A stretch of DNA of 13,161 nt from JBJXHG01 sp046160865 (GCA_046160865.1 JBJXHG010000187.1:1-13161), one strand, 5' to 3'; shown: positions 1 through 7,871, counted from the first letter of the stretch. Notes: generated by a model from the sequence alone, not told the origin. A program made the numbers and translations.

Positions 1-3
1 TGA

Positions 4-88
4 CAGGTCGGCGAGGATCGAGTCCGATGCAACGCCTTGCCCGCAGCGAGTTGTCGCGCCCTCGCGACGGACGTGGTGAGAATGCGGG
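4..88. repeat. partial copy of a dispersed inverted-repeat element
   Basis: This stretch follows the stop codon of the small membrane protein gene and holds no convincing gene on either strand. Aligned by eye it matches 10105-10190 in the same orientation. Blocks CAGGTCGGC (4-12) and GGACGTGGTGAGA (69-81) are identical. Block 24-37 matches 12 of 14 bases, and the whole is roughly 59 of 85 identical with one gap. The matches are not codon-periodic. The end at about 69-88 corresponds to the terminal inverted repeat of the other copy, so the other terminus would lie beyond the left edge of the window. No function is assigned. Confidence 0.7.
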
Positions 89-89
89 C

Positions 90-272
90 TCAGAACGCCT
101 GCTCCCACACGAGCAGCGCAAGTGCGATCACCGCGGCGAGCAGCCAAGCAGCGCGCAGCACCGAGCGCTGCGGCTTGCGCGCGGGAGCACGCTCGTCCTG
201 GAAGGCCGCGAACAGTGGCTCGACGTGCGCGTGCGCGGCGCGTTGCTTCGCCGATCGGGTGTCCGGTTCCAT
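90..272 (-). CDS. small single-helix membrane protein, third gene of the ABC exporter operon
   Basis: This is a 60-residue protein I cannot assign to a family. Residues 1-37 are polar and charged, rich in R, K, E, D and Q. Residues about 38-56 (VLRAAWLLAAVIALALLVW) form one hydrophobic helix, followed by a four-residue tail EQAF, so it should be a tail-anchored inner-membrane protein with its N-terminus inside. The ATG lies 2 nt after the permease stop codon, which implies translational coupling to the ABC-2 permease and a role with that transporter, perhaps as an accessory or stability subunit (inference). No Shine-Dalgarno sequence is visible. The same frame stays open far upstream inside the permease gene, but that part reads as arginine/alanine-rich out-of-frame translation. 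It is real if the coupled start and tidy topology are not chance. Confidence 0.72.
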   Translation of the reverse strand: MEPDTRSAKQRAAHAHVEPLFAAFQDERAPARKPQRSVLRAAWLLAAVIALALLVWEQAF

Positions 273-274
273 CG

Positions 275-1567
275 TCAGCTCTGCGAGCGCGTGTTCCACA
301 GGCGCGTCGCGACGAAGAGCGTAACCGCGGCGATGCCGGCGAGCACGAGGTCCTCGATCCACACGCCGTCGAGGCCCTTGCCGTACCAGAAGATGTCCTG
401 GTAGCCGTCCATCGCCCACGCGTTGAGCGTGACGTGACCGAGTTTCTGGAACCACTCCGGCGTGGCGATCAGCGGGAACCAGCTGCCGCCGAGTGCACTC
501 ATCACGAGGATCAGGAGCGTGCTCAATCCTTCGAGCTGCTTGCGCGTGCGGCACACGACGGCCAGCAGCACGCCGAGCCCCGTGCACGCCGCGATGACCG
601 CGAGCGAGTGCACGGCGAGCGCGAGCGGCTCGTTCCACACCGGCAGCCGGAAGACGAGCGCTCCGTACGTGAACAGCACGCCCAGCTGCACCGCGCCCAT
701 GAGGCCCGTCGCGATGCACTTGCCGAACAGTACGGCGCTCGGCGTCGCCGGCGACAGCAACAAGCGCTGCAACGTTCCGTCGGCGCGCTCCTCGAGCAGC
801 GTTCCGCCACAAGCCGCGAGCCCGAAGAGCAGCATCATCACGGCCGTTCCCGTGATCGCTTGCGATTGCATCGCCCGCTTGCGCGAGGCGTCGGCGCCGC
901 CGGCGACCTTCTCGATCTGCAATCCGAGCAGCCGCGACATGCTCTCCTTGCCCCCGACGGCATCGTCCGCCGGCACGCGCGCGCCGTCGTCGGACGCGGT
1001 CTTCGACTCGCCGATGCCCTCACCGAGGTCTTCGATCGACTCGAAGGCACGGTCGAAGAAGCTCGCACCGGAGTCGAAGCTCGAGCTCGGCACGCCCATG
1101 CGACCGAGCCGCGAGCGCAAGGCCTCACGCCCGCCCGTCTTGAAGAGCACCGGCAGCAGGCTTGCGGCAATGATCTGTTGCTCGACCGCCTTGCCAGGAT
1201 CCTGATAGAGCTTCAGCGACGGCGCGTCGCCGTCGAGCAGATCGTCCGCGTAGCCCGACGGGATCAGCAGCGCGGCTGCGGCGCGTCCGTCGGCGACGCG
1301 CGCGCGCACGCCGTCCGTTTCCTCGATCCTCAGCGCACGGGCCTTCGCGAGCTCGGCGATCAGCGCACGCGACGAGTCGCTCTTGTCGAGGTCTTCGACG
1401 AGCAGCTTGATGCGCGACGTTCCGCCGCCGCCGCCCATCGCGCCCATCCCGACCGCGAAGATCGTCGAGAGCGCGATCGGCAGAGCCAAGTTCAGCAGCA
1501 TTCCCGCGCGGTCGCGAAAGAACACCTTGACGTCCTTGCTCGCTAGGATCCAAGCCGCGCGCATCAT
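275..1567 (-). CDS. ABC-2 type exporter, membrane permease subunit
   Basis: A 430-residue permease of the ABC-2 family (NatB/YhaP-like arrangement), which moves an unknown substrate outward using the ATPase encoded just upstream. An amphipathic N-terminal segment (KDVKVFFRDRAG, about 11-22) leads into helix 1 at about 23-45. A large soluble loop at about 50-236 should lie outside the membrane. Five further helices follow at about 238-257, 284-306, 314-338, 348-368 and 403-421. The motif LLEERADGTLQRLL (257-270) is the EExxxGT coupling segment typical of these permeases, between helices 2 and 3. The frame is open further upstream, but the start at 1567 is chosen because its ATG overlaps the ATPase stop as ATGA and the protein then begins like its relatives. 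Substrate could be a lipid, drug or ion; nothing here decides. Confidence 0.95.
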   Translation of the reverse strand: MMRAAWILASKDVKVFFRDRAGMLLNLALPIALSTIFAVGMGAMGGGGGTSRIKLLVEDLDKSDSSRALIAELAKARALRIEETDGVRARVADGRAAAALLIPSGYADDLLDGDAPSLKLYQDPGKAVEQQIIAASLLPVLFKTGGREALRSRLGRMGVPSSSFDSGASFFDRAFESIEDLGEGIGESKTASDDGARVPADDAVGGKESMSRLLGLQIEKVAGGADASRKRAMQSQAITGTAVMMLLFGLAACGGTLLEERADGTLQRLLLSPATPSAVLFGKCIATGLMGAVQLGVLFTYGALVFRLPVWNEPLALAVHSLAVIAACTGLGVLLAVVCRTRKQLEGLSTLLILVMSALGGSWFPLIATPEWFQKLGHVTLNAWAMDGYQDIFWYGKGLDGVWIEDLVLAGIAAVTLFVATRLWNTRSQS

Positions 1568-2466
1568 GATTCGCCGTCGCGCAGCGCGCGTCCCGTGAGC
1601 GACAAGAAGATCTCTTCCAGCCCGACGCTTTCGCGCTCGACGTCGACCGCGAAGCCGTGCATCGCGAGCAGCTGCGCGGCCTCGCGCGAGCGCTGACCGA
1701 CCGTGACGCGCTCGCGTCCCGCGAGACCGCACGTCTGGGCGAGCTCTGCGAGCGTGCCTTGTGCGAGTGTGCGGCCGTGATCGAGCACGACGATGCGGTC
1801 GCACAAGCGCTCGACCTCGCCGAGCTGGTGCGTCGTGTACACGAGCGTCACGCCCGCCGCGCGCAGCCGATCGACCATCTCGAACACGTGGTGCCGCGAT
1901 TGCGGGTCGAGCCCGACCGTCGGCTCGTCGAGCAGCACGAGCTCCGGCTCGTGCAGGAGCGACGCCACGATGTTCAGCCGCCGCTTCATGCCACCGGAAA
2001 ACGTCTTCACGCGCTCGGCGGCGCGGTCCTCGAGCCCGGCTTGCGCGAGCGCCCAGTCGACGCGCGTACGTACGCGGCCGCGCTCGAGACCGTGCAGCCG
2101 CGCGAAGAAGTCGAGGTTCTCGCGCGCACCGAGCGCGTCGTACAGCGCGATCTCCTGTGGCACCACCCCGATGCGCGCGCGGATCCCCGCGGAATCGCGC
2201 GCGGGGTCGAGCCCGAGCACGCGCACGTGGCCGGAAGTCGACAGGAGCCGCGTCGACAAGATGCGGAGCGTGGTGGTCTTGCCGGCGCCGTTCGGCCCGA
2301 GCAGCCCGAGACACTCGCCGCGGCGCACTTCGAAAGTGAGCCCGTCGAGCGCGCGACGCTCGCCGAACTCGCGCACGACGTCGCGCGCGACCACGATGGT
2401 TTCGCCGCGCGTCACGGCACCGGTTTTTTCTTGGGCAGGTTGCATGTCGGACATGAGGGACCGCAC
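1564..2466 (-). CDS. ABC exporter ATP-binding protein
   Basis: A 300-residue ATPase that powers the ABC-2 permease encoded by the overlapping downstream gene. All nucleotide-binding elements are intact: Walker A GPNGAGKT (57-64), Q-loop Gln104 in VVPQE, signature FSGGMKRR (156-163), Walker B LVLLDE (176-181), D-loop GLD and H-loop His213 in TTH. The residues after about 240 form the C-terminal extension usual in DrrA/NatA-type export ATPases, ending with an EEIFLSLTG motif. The listed start is a GTG (2466). ATGs at 2454 and 2445 are equally possible, since conservation begins only around residue 23 and no Shine-Dalgarno sequence decides. It heads the operon and diverges from rnc. A fusion with the permease was considered and dropped because the stop codon separates them. 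Confidence 0.96.
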   Translation of the reverse strand: MRSLMSDMQPAQEKTGAVTRGETIVVARDVVREFGERRALDGLTFEVRRGECLGLLGPNGAGKTTTLRILSTRLLSTSGHVRVLGLDPARDSAGIRARIGVVPQEIALYDALGARENLDFFARLHGLERGRVRTRVDWALAQAGLEDRAAERVKTFSGGMKRRLNIVASLLHEPELVLLDEPTVGLDPQSRHHVFEMVDRLRAAGVTLVYTTHQLGEVERLCDRIVVLDHGRTLAQGTLAELAQTCGLAGRERVTVGQRSREAAQLLAMHGFAVDVERESVGLEEIFLSLTGRALRDGES

Positions 2467-2483
2467 GAGCGCGGTCCTATACT
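2459..2483. promoter_or_regulatory. divergent control region with hairpin and AT-rich box
   Basis: The short gap between the divergent ATPase and rnc genes contains a perfect inverted repeat, GACCGC (2459-2464) and GCGGTC (2471-2476) with a 6-nt loop. It is followed at once by TATACT (2478-2483), the only AT-rich block nearby. TATACT resembles a -10 box for the plus strand, and its complement offers TATAGG for the minus strand. No matching -35 box is seen for either. The repeat could be an operator or part of the ATPase mRNA leader. If TATACT drives rnc, the GTG at 2484 is too close and the later GTG at 2532 would be the start. Confidence 0.35.
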
Positions 2484-3209
2484 GTGTCCCCCGCCGCTCG
2501 AATCCTTCTGCCTCCCACTACCTTTTCCTCCGTGCTCCGTCTGCCGCACGTCTTTCGCGACGAAGCGCTGCTCGAACTGGCGCTGACCCACTCCTCGACC
2601 GGGCTGTCGCGCGACAACGAGCGGCTCGAGTTCCTGGGCGATGCCACGCTCGACCTGATCGTGGCGGAGGAGCTCTACCACCACCACGGCGATCTCCCGG
2701 AGGGCGACCTCACCGAGCTCAAGGCCTGGGTCGTCTCGCGGCGCTCGCTCGCGACGGCCGCGCGACTGCTCGGGCTCGGCGAGCACGCGCGCGTCGGCCC
2801 CGGCCTGCGTTCGGCATCGCTGCCGCGCTCGGTGCTCTCGAACTTGTACGAGGCCGTGCTCGGCGCGGTGTATCTCGACGCGGGGCTGGACGCAGCGCGC
2901 GCGTTCGCGCACGGCACGCTGCGCACGCCGCTCAATCAGGTTCGGCAGCAGGCGCACGGGCCGAACCCGAAGCAGCGCATGCAGGAGCTGTCGCAGAAGC
3001 GCTGGACCACGCTGCCCGTGTACGTCGTGCTCGAAGCGCGCGGCGAAGCGCATGCGCGCGCGTTCCTGGTCGCGGTCGAAGCGGGCGGCGTGCGCTATCC
3101 GTCGGCGTGGGGACGCACGCGCAAGGAAGCGGAGAGCTGGGCCGCGCACGAAGCGCTGCTCGTGATCGAGGATCCGTCGTCATCTGCGAGCTGCGGGCAC
3201 CCCGCGTGA
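2484..3209 (+). CDS. rnc: ribonuclease III
   Basis: RNase III cleaves double-stranded RNA in rRNA and mRNA maturation in the cytoplasm. With the listed GTG start it is 241 residues, close to the family's usual length. The catalytic domain carries the signature NERLEFLGDATL (45-56) with metal-binding Glu46, Glu49 and Asp53, and the second catalytic helix LYEAVLGAVYLDAG with Glu123. A double-stranded RNA binding domain follows from NPKQRMQEL (161-169) to the AHEALLVIE end. The position equivalent to E. coli Asp114 appears to be Asn120. The start is uncertain: GTG 2484 preserves the first helix, while GTG 2532 (Val17) leaves room for a promoter at 2478 but shortens that helix. It is first in an rnc-mfd-chaperone run, 34 nt before mfd. 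Confidence 0.95.
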   Translation: MSPAARILLPPTTFSSVLRLPHVFRDEALLELALTHSSTGLSRDNERLEFLGDATLDLIVAEELYHHHGDLPEGDLTELKAWVVSRRSLATAARLLGLGEHARVGPGLRSASLPRSVLSNLYEAVLGAVYLDAGLDAARAFAHGTLRTPLNQVRQQAHGPNPKQRMQELSQKRWTTLPVYVVLEARGEAHARAFLVAVEAGGVRYPSAWGRTRKEAESWAAHEALLVIEDPSSSASCGHPA

Positions 3210-3243
3210 TGCTCTGCGCGACATTCCAGCTCGGGCGCCGACC

Positions 3244-6200
3244 ATGAGCGAACCGACGGTCGTCTCGGCGGTGGACACGGAGCCGCTCGTCGATGCGCGT
3301 GCGCTCGCCGTGTTGCCCGAAGTCGCGCGCCTCGCGCAGCTCGCGCTGAAGTCGCGGCGCGCGAGCGCCGGCGGACTGTGGGGCTCGTCGCAAGCGCTCG
3401 TCCTCGCGGCTCTCGCGCAGCGCATGCCCGGCCCGTGGCTCGTCGTCACGGCTTCGGAAGCGGAGGCGGAGGGCTTCGCCGCGGATCTCGCGACGTTCGG
3501 CGCGCCCTCGACGCTGCTGCCGGCGCGCGAGAGCGTCCGCCCCGGTGAGAGTGCCGACGACAGCGGCAGCATCCGCGATCGACTGCAAGTGGTCCAAGCG
3601 CTGGCCGGGCCCGAAGAGCGCCGTCCGCGGCTCGTGGTCGCGTCGACGCTCTCGCTCTTGCAGCCCGTCCCGTCGCGCGTCGATCTCGCGCGTGACCTGC
3701 TCACGCTTTCGGTCAACCAGCATCTCGACGCCGACGAGTTCCTCGGGCGCCTCGTGCAGTCGGGCTACACACGCCAGCCGCTCGCGGAGAAACCCGGCGA
3801 GGTCAGCCTGCGCGGTGAGATCCTCGACGTGTATCCGTACGCCTCCGCGCTGCCGTTGCGCATCGAGCTGTTCGGCGACGAGATCGAATCGCTGCGCACG
3901 TTCGATCCGCTCGATCAGCGCAGCATCGAGACGGTGAGCACGTTGCAAGTCTGTCTCGCGCGCGACGCCGGCGACGTCGAAGCGGGCGACGGCGTGCTGC
4001 CCGCGTCGCTCTTCTCGCCGACGGCCACGATCGTCGAGGTCGAGCCGCTGCGCATCCAGGACCGCGCCGAAGGGCTGCGCATCCAGTCGCCATCGCACGC
4101 GCGCGCGCTGATGCAGTGGACGAAGAGCGCGAGCGAGCGCCCGCACATCGAGCTGCAGAGCTTGCCCGGCAAGGACGTCACCTTCGACACGCGCTCCGTG
4201 CAGGCGCTGGGCGTCGGAATCCGCGAGGCCCCGCGCGCGCTGAGCGACGCGACGATCAGCGGCACGCGCGCCGTCGTCGTGTGCCAGAACGCGGCCGAAG
4301 CGCACCGCTTCGGCGTGCTGCTCGAGGAAGCCGGCGCGAACGAGCGCATCGCGGTGCGCGTAGGGCACATCGCGAAGGGCTTCCGCATGCCCGCGCTCGG
4401 GCTCGTCCTCGTCAACCACCGCGAGCTGATCGGAATCGTCGGCAAGCGCGCCGTGGCAGCGGCGCAGCCCGCGCACAAAGTCCGCGCGATCCAGTCGTTC
4501 TTCGAGCTGCGCACCGGCGACTACGTCGTGCACGCGGTCCATGGCGTCGCGCGCTTCGTCGGCTTGAAGCGCATGGAGCGCAGCGGCGGCGAGGAGGACC
4601 ACCTCCATCTCGTGTTCGCCGAGGACGTGAGCCTGTACGTGCCGGTGTCGCGCATCGATCACGTCCAGCGCTACATCGGCGCGGGCTCGGCAGCCCCGCC
4701 GCTCGACAAGATCGGCAGCCAGTCGTTCCGCAAGCGCAAGGACAAGGTCGAGCGCGCGCTCTACGACCTCGCCGCGGAGCTGCTCGACGTGCAAGCGCGC
4801 CGTGCTCTCAAGAAGCGCACGCCGTGGACCGGCGATCCGAAGCTGCTCGAGGACATGATCGGCGCGTTCGCGTACACGGAGACCTCGGATCAGGTGGAGG
4901 TCGACCGCGAGATCGCGGCCGACCTCGCTAGCGACAAGCCGATGGATCGCTTGCTGTGCGGCGACGTCGGCTTCGGCAAGACGGAGCTCGCGATCCGCGC
5001 GGCGTTCCGCGTCGTCGCCGGCGGAGGGCAGGTGGCCGTGCTCGTGCCGACGACCGTGCTCGCGCAGCAACACGCGGAAACGTTTCGCGAGCGGCTGGCC
5101 GACTTCCCGGTCGAGATCGGCATGCTCTCGCGCTACGTGACCGACGCGACGTCGAAGGAAACGGCGACGCGCGTCGCGAACGGGCAGGTCGACATCCTGA
5201 TCGGCACGCACCGCATCCTCTCGAAGGACATCTCGTTCCAACGGCTGGGCCTCGTCATCGTCGACGAGGAGCAGCGCTTCGGCGTCACGCACAAGGAGCA
5301 CTTCAAGAAGCTGCGCGCGCACGTCGACTTGCTGACTCTGACGGCGACGCCGATCCCGCGCACGCTGCACATGTCGCTGTCGGGCGTGCGCGACATCTCG
5401 GCGCTCACGGTGGCGCCGCCGGGCCGACAAGAGATCGAGACGAAGCTCTCGTACGTCGAGGACGACGATCTCCTGCGCGAGGTGATCCGCCGCGAGAAGA
5501 ACCGCGAGGGCCAAGTCTTCTTCCTGCACAACCGCGTCGAGTCGATCGTCGCGCGCGCGCGCCATCTGGCCCAGCTGGCGCCCGAGTGCTCGTTCGCGAT
5601 CGGACACGGACAAATGGGCGCACGCGAACTTCAACACGTGATGGAAGCGTTCATCCGCGGCGACGTGGACGTCTTGGTCGCGACGACGATCATCGAGAGC
5701 GGCATCGACATCCCGGCCGCCGGCACGATCATCATCGACGAGGCCGATCACTTCGGCTTGTCGGAGCTGCACCAGCTGCGCGGGCGCGTCGGCCGCGGAT
5801 CGCGCAAAGCGCACTGCTACTTGCTGATCGAGCGCACGAAGCCGATCCGCGAGATCGCGCGCGAGCGGCTCAAGGCTCTCGAGGAAATGACGCAGCTCGG
5901 CGCGGGCTTCGCGATCAGCATGAAGGATCTCGAGATCCGCGGCGCGGGCAACATCCTCGGCGCGCAGCAGTCCGGCCACATCGGCGCGGTCGGCTACGAC
6001 ATGTACTGCAAGCTCCTGAAGCTCACGGTCGAGCGCATCCGCGCGGGCGGAACGCTCGAGGACCTCGCCGCCGCGGCGGAGGAGGAAGCCGGTGTCGATC
6101 TCGAGCTCGGCTTGCGTGCGTTCCTGCCGCAAGAGTGGATCGGCGACGACAAGACACGGCTCGAGGTCCTGCGCTCGCTCTCCGAAGCGCACACCGAAAC

Positions 6201-6549
6201 CGACGTGAAGCACGCGGGAGACGCGCTGCGCGATCGGTTCGGACGCATACCGGCCGAAGCGGAGAGTTTGCTGCGCATGTTCACGCTGAAGGCCCGCCTG
6301 CAACCGCTGACGATCGAGCGCCTCGCCTGGCGCGGCGAATCGTTCCTGATCGAGTTCACGGATCGCGTGGCACTGGAGCGCGGACTCGATCTCCGCCGGG
6401 TGCAGCTGCGGCCACTGCGCACGGGAGTCGCGCACCTGCCGATTCCGGAAAAGATCACGACCGCCGAGCGCGCGCTCGACTGGTTCGAGGGGCTATTGCA
6501 CCGCTCGACGGACACGCCGAGAATCGCTGCTTCGGAGCACATCGGATGA
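3244..6549 (+). CDS. mfd: transcription-repair coupling factor Mfd
   Basis: Mfd is the DNA translocase that removes RNA polymerase stalled at lesions and recruits UvrA. This 1101-residue protein is slightly shorter than the E. coli one (1148). The UvrB-like N-terminal part includes RGEILDVYPY (190-199) and RIELFGDEI (206-214). The RNA-polymerase-interacting domain begins near GDYVVH (425-430). The helicase motor has Walker A GDVGFGKTE (573-581), the motif II variant DEEQ in DEEQRFG (674-680), motif III TATPIPRTL (700-708), IESGID (817-822) and HQLRGRVGRG (843-852). The C-terminal regulatory domain follows to the end. The ATG at 3244 fits the family's N-terminus, with no Shine-Dalgarno sequence in front. 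Its stop overlaps the next gene's ATG. All motor residues look intact. Confidence 0.98.
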   Translation: MSEPTVVSAVDTEPLVDARALAVLPEVARLAQLALKSRRASAGGLWGSSQALVLAALAQRMPGPWLVVTASEAEAEGFAADLATFGAPSTLLPARESVRPGESADDSGSIRDRLQVVQALAGPEERRPRLVVASTLSLLQPVPSRVDLARDLLTLSVNQHLDADEFLGRLVQSGYTRQPLAEKPGEVSLRGEILDVYPYASALPLRIELFGDEIESLRTFDPLDQRSIETVSTLQVCLARDAGDVEAGDGVLPASLFSPTATIVEVEPLRIQDRAEGLRIQSPSHARALMQWTKSASERPHIELQSLPGKDVTFDTRSVQALGVGIREAPRALSDATISGTRAVVVCQNAAEAHRFGVLLEEAGANERIAVRVGHIAKGFRMPALGLVLVNHRELIGIVGKRAVAAAQPAHKVRAIQSFFELRTGDYVVHAVHGVARFVGLKRMERSGGEEDHLHLVFAEDVSLYVPVSRIDHVQRYIGAGSAAPPLDKIGSQSFRKRKDKVERALYDLAAELLDVQARRALKKRTPWTGDPKLLEDMIGAFAYTETSDQVEVDREIAADLASDKPMDRLLCGDVGFGKTELAIRAAFRVVAGGGQVAVLVPTTVLAQQHAETFRERLADFPVEIGMLSRYVTDATSKETATRVANGQVDILIGTHRILSKDISFQRLGLVIVDEEQRFGVTHKEHFKKLRAHVDLLTLTATPIPRTLHMSLSGVRDISALTVAPPGRQEIETKLSYVEDDDLLREVIRREKNREGQVFFLHNRVESIVARARHLAQLAPECSFAIGHGQMGARELQHVMEAFIRGDVDVLVATTIIESGIDIPAAGTIIIDEADHFGLSELHQLRGRVGRGSRKAHCYLLIERTKPIREIARERLKALEEMTQLGAGFAISMKDLEIRGAGNILGAQQSGHIGAVGYDMYCKLLKLTVERIRAGGTLEDLAAAAEEEAGVDLELGLRAFLPQEWIGDDKTRLEVLRSLSEAHTETDVKHAGDALRDRFGRIPAEAESLLRMFTLKARLQPLTIERLAWRGESFLIEFTDRVALERGLDLRRVQLRPLRTGVAHLPIPEKITTAERALDWFEGLLHRSTDTPRIAASEHIG

Positions 6550-7613
6550 TCACGCACACCACATGCCTGTGTCTCGCGCTACTGGCCGCGCAGGACGGCA
6601 GCGCGCAATCCACGAGCAACGCGAGCGACGACGGTTGGAAGGACCTCGACCGCGTCGCGATGATCATCAACGAGGAGATCATCACCGACCGCGAGATCAC
6701 GAAAGTGCTCAACCGCGTGCGCAACGCGCAGCCGATCAACAGTCGGGCGGCGCTGCAGCAAGCGATCGGCGAGATCGGCGGCGAGCAAGTGCGGCAAAAG
6801 CTCTGGGTGCAAGCGGGGCAAGACCTGGGCGTCGAGGGCGCGCAGATCGAGCGCTTGGTCGACGACCAGCTCGATCGATTGAAGGAGCGTCACGAGGGCG
6901 CCGCGGGCTTCTCGGCGTTCTTGCAGTCGCAGGACCTCGACCAAAATCAGGCGCGCGATCAGCTGCGCCAAGACATCTACGGCGACGTCTGGGAGCGCTA
7001 CGTGTCCGGCGACGGCCCGGCGCCCGGACGACGACCGAGTGTCGACACCTACGTGCGACCCGGCGCCTATCGGTTCCGCTACGAGCAGATCGTCACGGAA
7101 GTGACGGGTGCGCCCAGTGAGCTCGCGCGCATCGGCGGGCGCCCTCCGCAGATCGCGTTCCAGCTGCTCATCCTCGATCCGAAGCAGGCACCCGATGTCG
7201 CGGAAGCACGCAAGCTCGCGGACAGCCTGCGCGCGCGCATCGAAGCCGGCGAGGACATGACGAAGCTGATCCAGCAGTACGGCGTGAAGATGCGCAACGA
7301 CGGCTTGATCGACAAAGTCGACGAAGAGCGCCTCGCGCAGATGGATCGGGAGCTCGGTACGTTCGTGCGCGCGGCCCAACCCGGACAGCTCTCCGAAGTG
7401 CTGCCGTACAAGAACGACGAAGTCTCGACGTGGCGAATCGTGCGCCTCGTCGAGCGCAGCGACGTCGATGTCCCCGACCTCGACCGAGCGTCGGTGCAGA
7501 AGAAGCTCGACGAGGTGATCCGCGCGGATCTGCGCGAGTACCGCAAGGAAGCCTCGTTCCAGCGGCTGCTGCGCACTTCGTACGTCTGGCCGCCGCAGCT
7601 CACGAAGCGCTAG
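6546..7613 (+). CDS. SurA-like exported chaperone with degenerate parvulin domain
   Basis: A 355-residue protein resembling SurA, the periplasmic chaperone/prolyl isomerase for outer-membrane proteins. A short signal peptide (about 1-21, core CLCLALLAA) precedes the SurA-type N-terminal segment VAMIINEEIITDREI (37-51). A helical chaperone region follows at about 52-155. A parvulin-like domain spans about 203-305, with FQLLILDP at the position of the usual HIL strand and a closing TWRIVRLVER. The conserved parvulin histidines and the glycine-rich GGDLGW block are not evident; NDGLIDKVD stands there instead. Chaperone function without isomerase activity is therefore likely (inference). The C-terminal helix (314-347) would complete the SurA core. 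The ATG overlaps the mfd stop (ATGA), so translation is coupled. mfd next to parvulin-like genes is known in other bacteria. The last two bases of the stop codon fall in the adjacent repeat. Confidence 0.85.
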   Translation: MITHTTCLCLALLAAQDGSAQSTSNASDDGWKDLDRVAMIINEEIITDREITKVLNRVRNAQPINSRAALQQAIGEIGGEQVRQKLWVQAGQDLGVEGAQIERLVDDQLDRLKERHEGAAGFSAFLQSQDLDQNQARDQLRQDIYGDVWERYVSGDGPAPGRRPSVDTYVRPGAYRFRYEQIVTEVTGAPSELARIGGRPPQIAFQLLILDPKQAPDVAEARKLADSLRARIEAGEDMTKLIQQYGVKMRNDGLIDKVDEERLAQMDRELGTFVRAAQPGQLSEVLPYKNDEVSTWRIVRLVERSDVDVPDLDRASVQKKLDEVIRADLREYRKEASFQRLLRTSYVWPPQLTKR

Positions 7614-7848
7614 CAGCCCGTTGAAAAACTCGGGCGGCTCGGCTTCGCGCGCTTCATCGATGCTTCGTCGCGCTCGCCACACCGTGCTCGGCGGCCACAC
7701 AGGCCGCTCCCGCTGCGAAGGCTCCGCTGGAGCCTTCGCTACGAGCGTTGCGCTCTAGCGCGGGAACCCTTGCCGTTGTGCCATCGCGCTCCTCGCCTCG
7801 CCGCAGCGCGCTGTGCCGCGCGACGTCGACTTTTTCAACCGGACTGCT
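7612..7848. repeat. inverted-repeat-bounded, hairpin-rich non-coding element
   Basis: This fills most of the gap between the convergent chaperone and DUF1499-like genes. The ends are inverted repeats: 7612-7632 reads AGCAGCCCGTTGAAAAACTC plus G, and the complement of 7827-7848 reads AGCAGTCCGGTTGAAAAAG continuing TCG. They agree except for two substitutions and one extra base. Inside are three hairpins: GCGGCC/GGCCGC (7691-7707), a perfect 11-bp stem GCGAAGGCTCC with a 3-nt loop (7715-7739), and CGCTACGAGCG/CGCTCTAGCG (7737-7760). The last two share bases and so compete. No convincing coding frame or transposase remnant is present. No flanking target duplication is obvious. It may be a miniature transposable element, a bidirectional terminator, or both. 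Confidence 0.72.
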
Positions 7849-7871
7849 GGCCCGCGCGCATGACTCGAGAC

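Noticed and set aside
122..1546. Long plus-strand frame antisense to the ABC permease
   Set aside because: Arginine/alanine-rich shadow translation; the permease on the minus strand has clear helices and a family motif.
275..2314. Permease frame open well into the ATPase gene, as if one fused protein
   Set aside because: The upstream part is out of frame with the ATPase and is arginine-rich noise; the ATGA overlap shows two separate genes.
2932..6435. Open reading frame of more than 1100 codons antisense to rnc and mfd
   Set aside because: It is a mirror of the GC-biased third positions of mfd; the translation is an R/A/L/E/D-rich low-complexity string with no domain, and mfd is certain on the other strand.
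4956..6545. N-terminal extension of the SurA-like frame inside mfd
   Set aside because: The extension is R/A/G-rich out-of-frame translation of mfd, and the ATG at 6546 is followed by a proper signal peptide.
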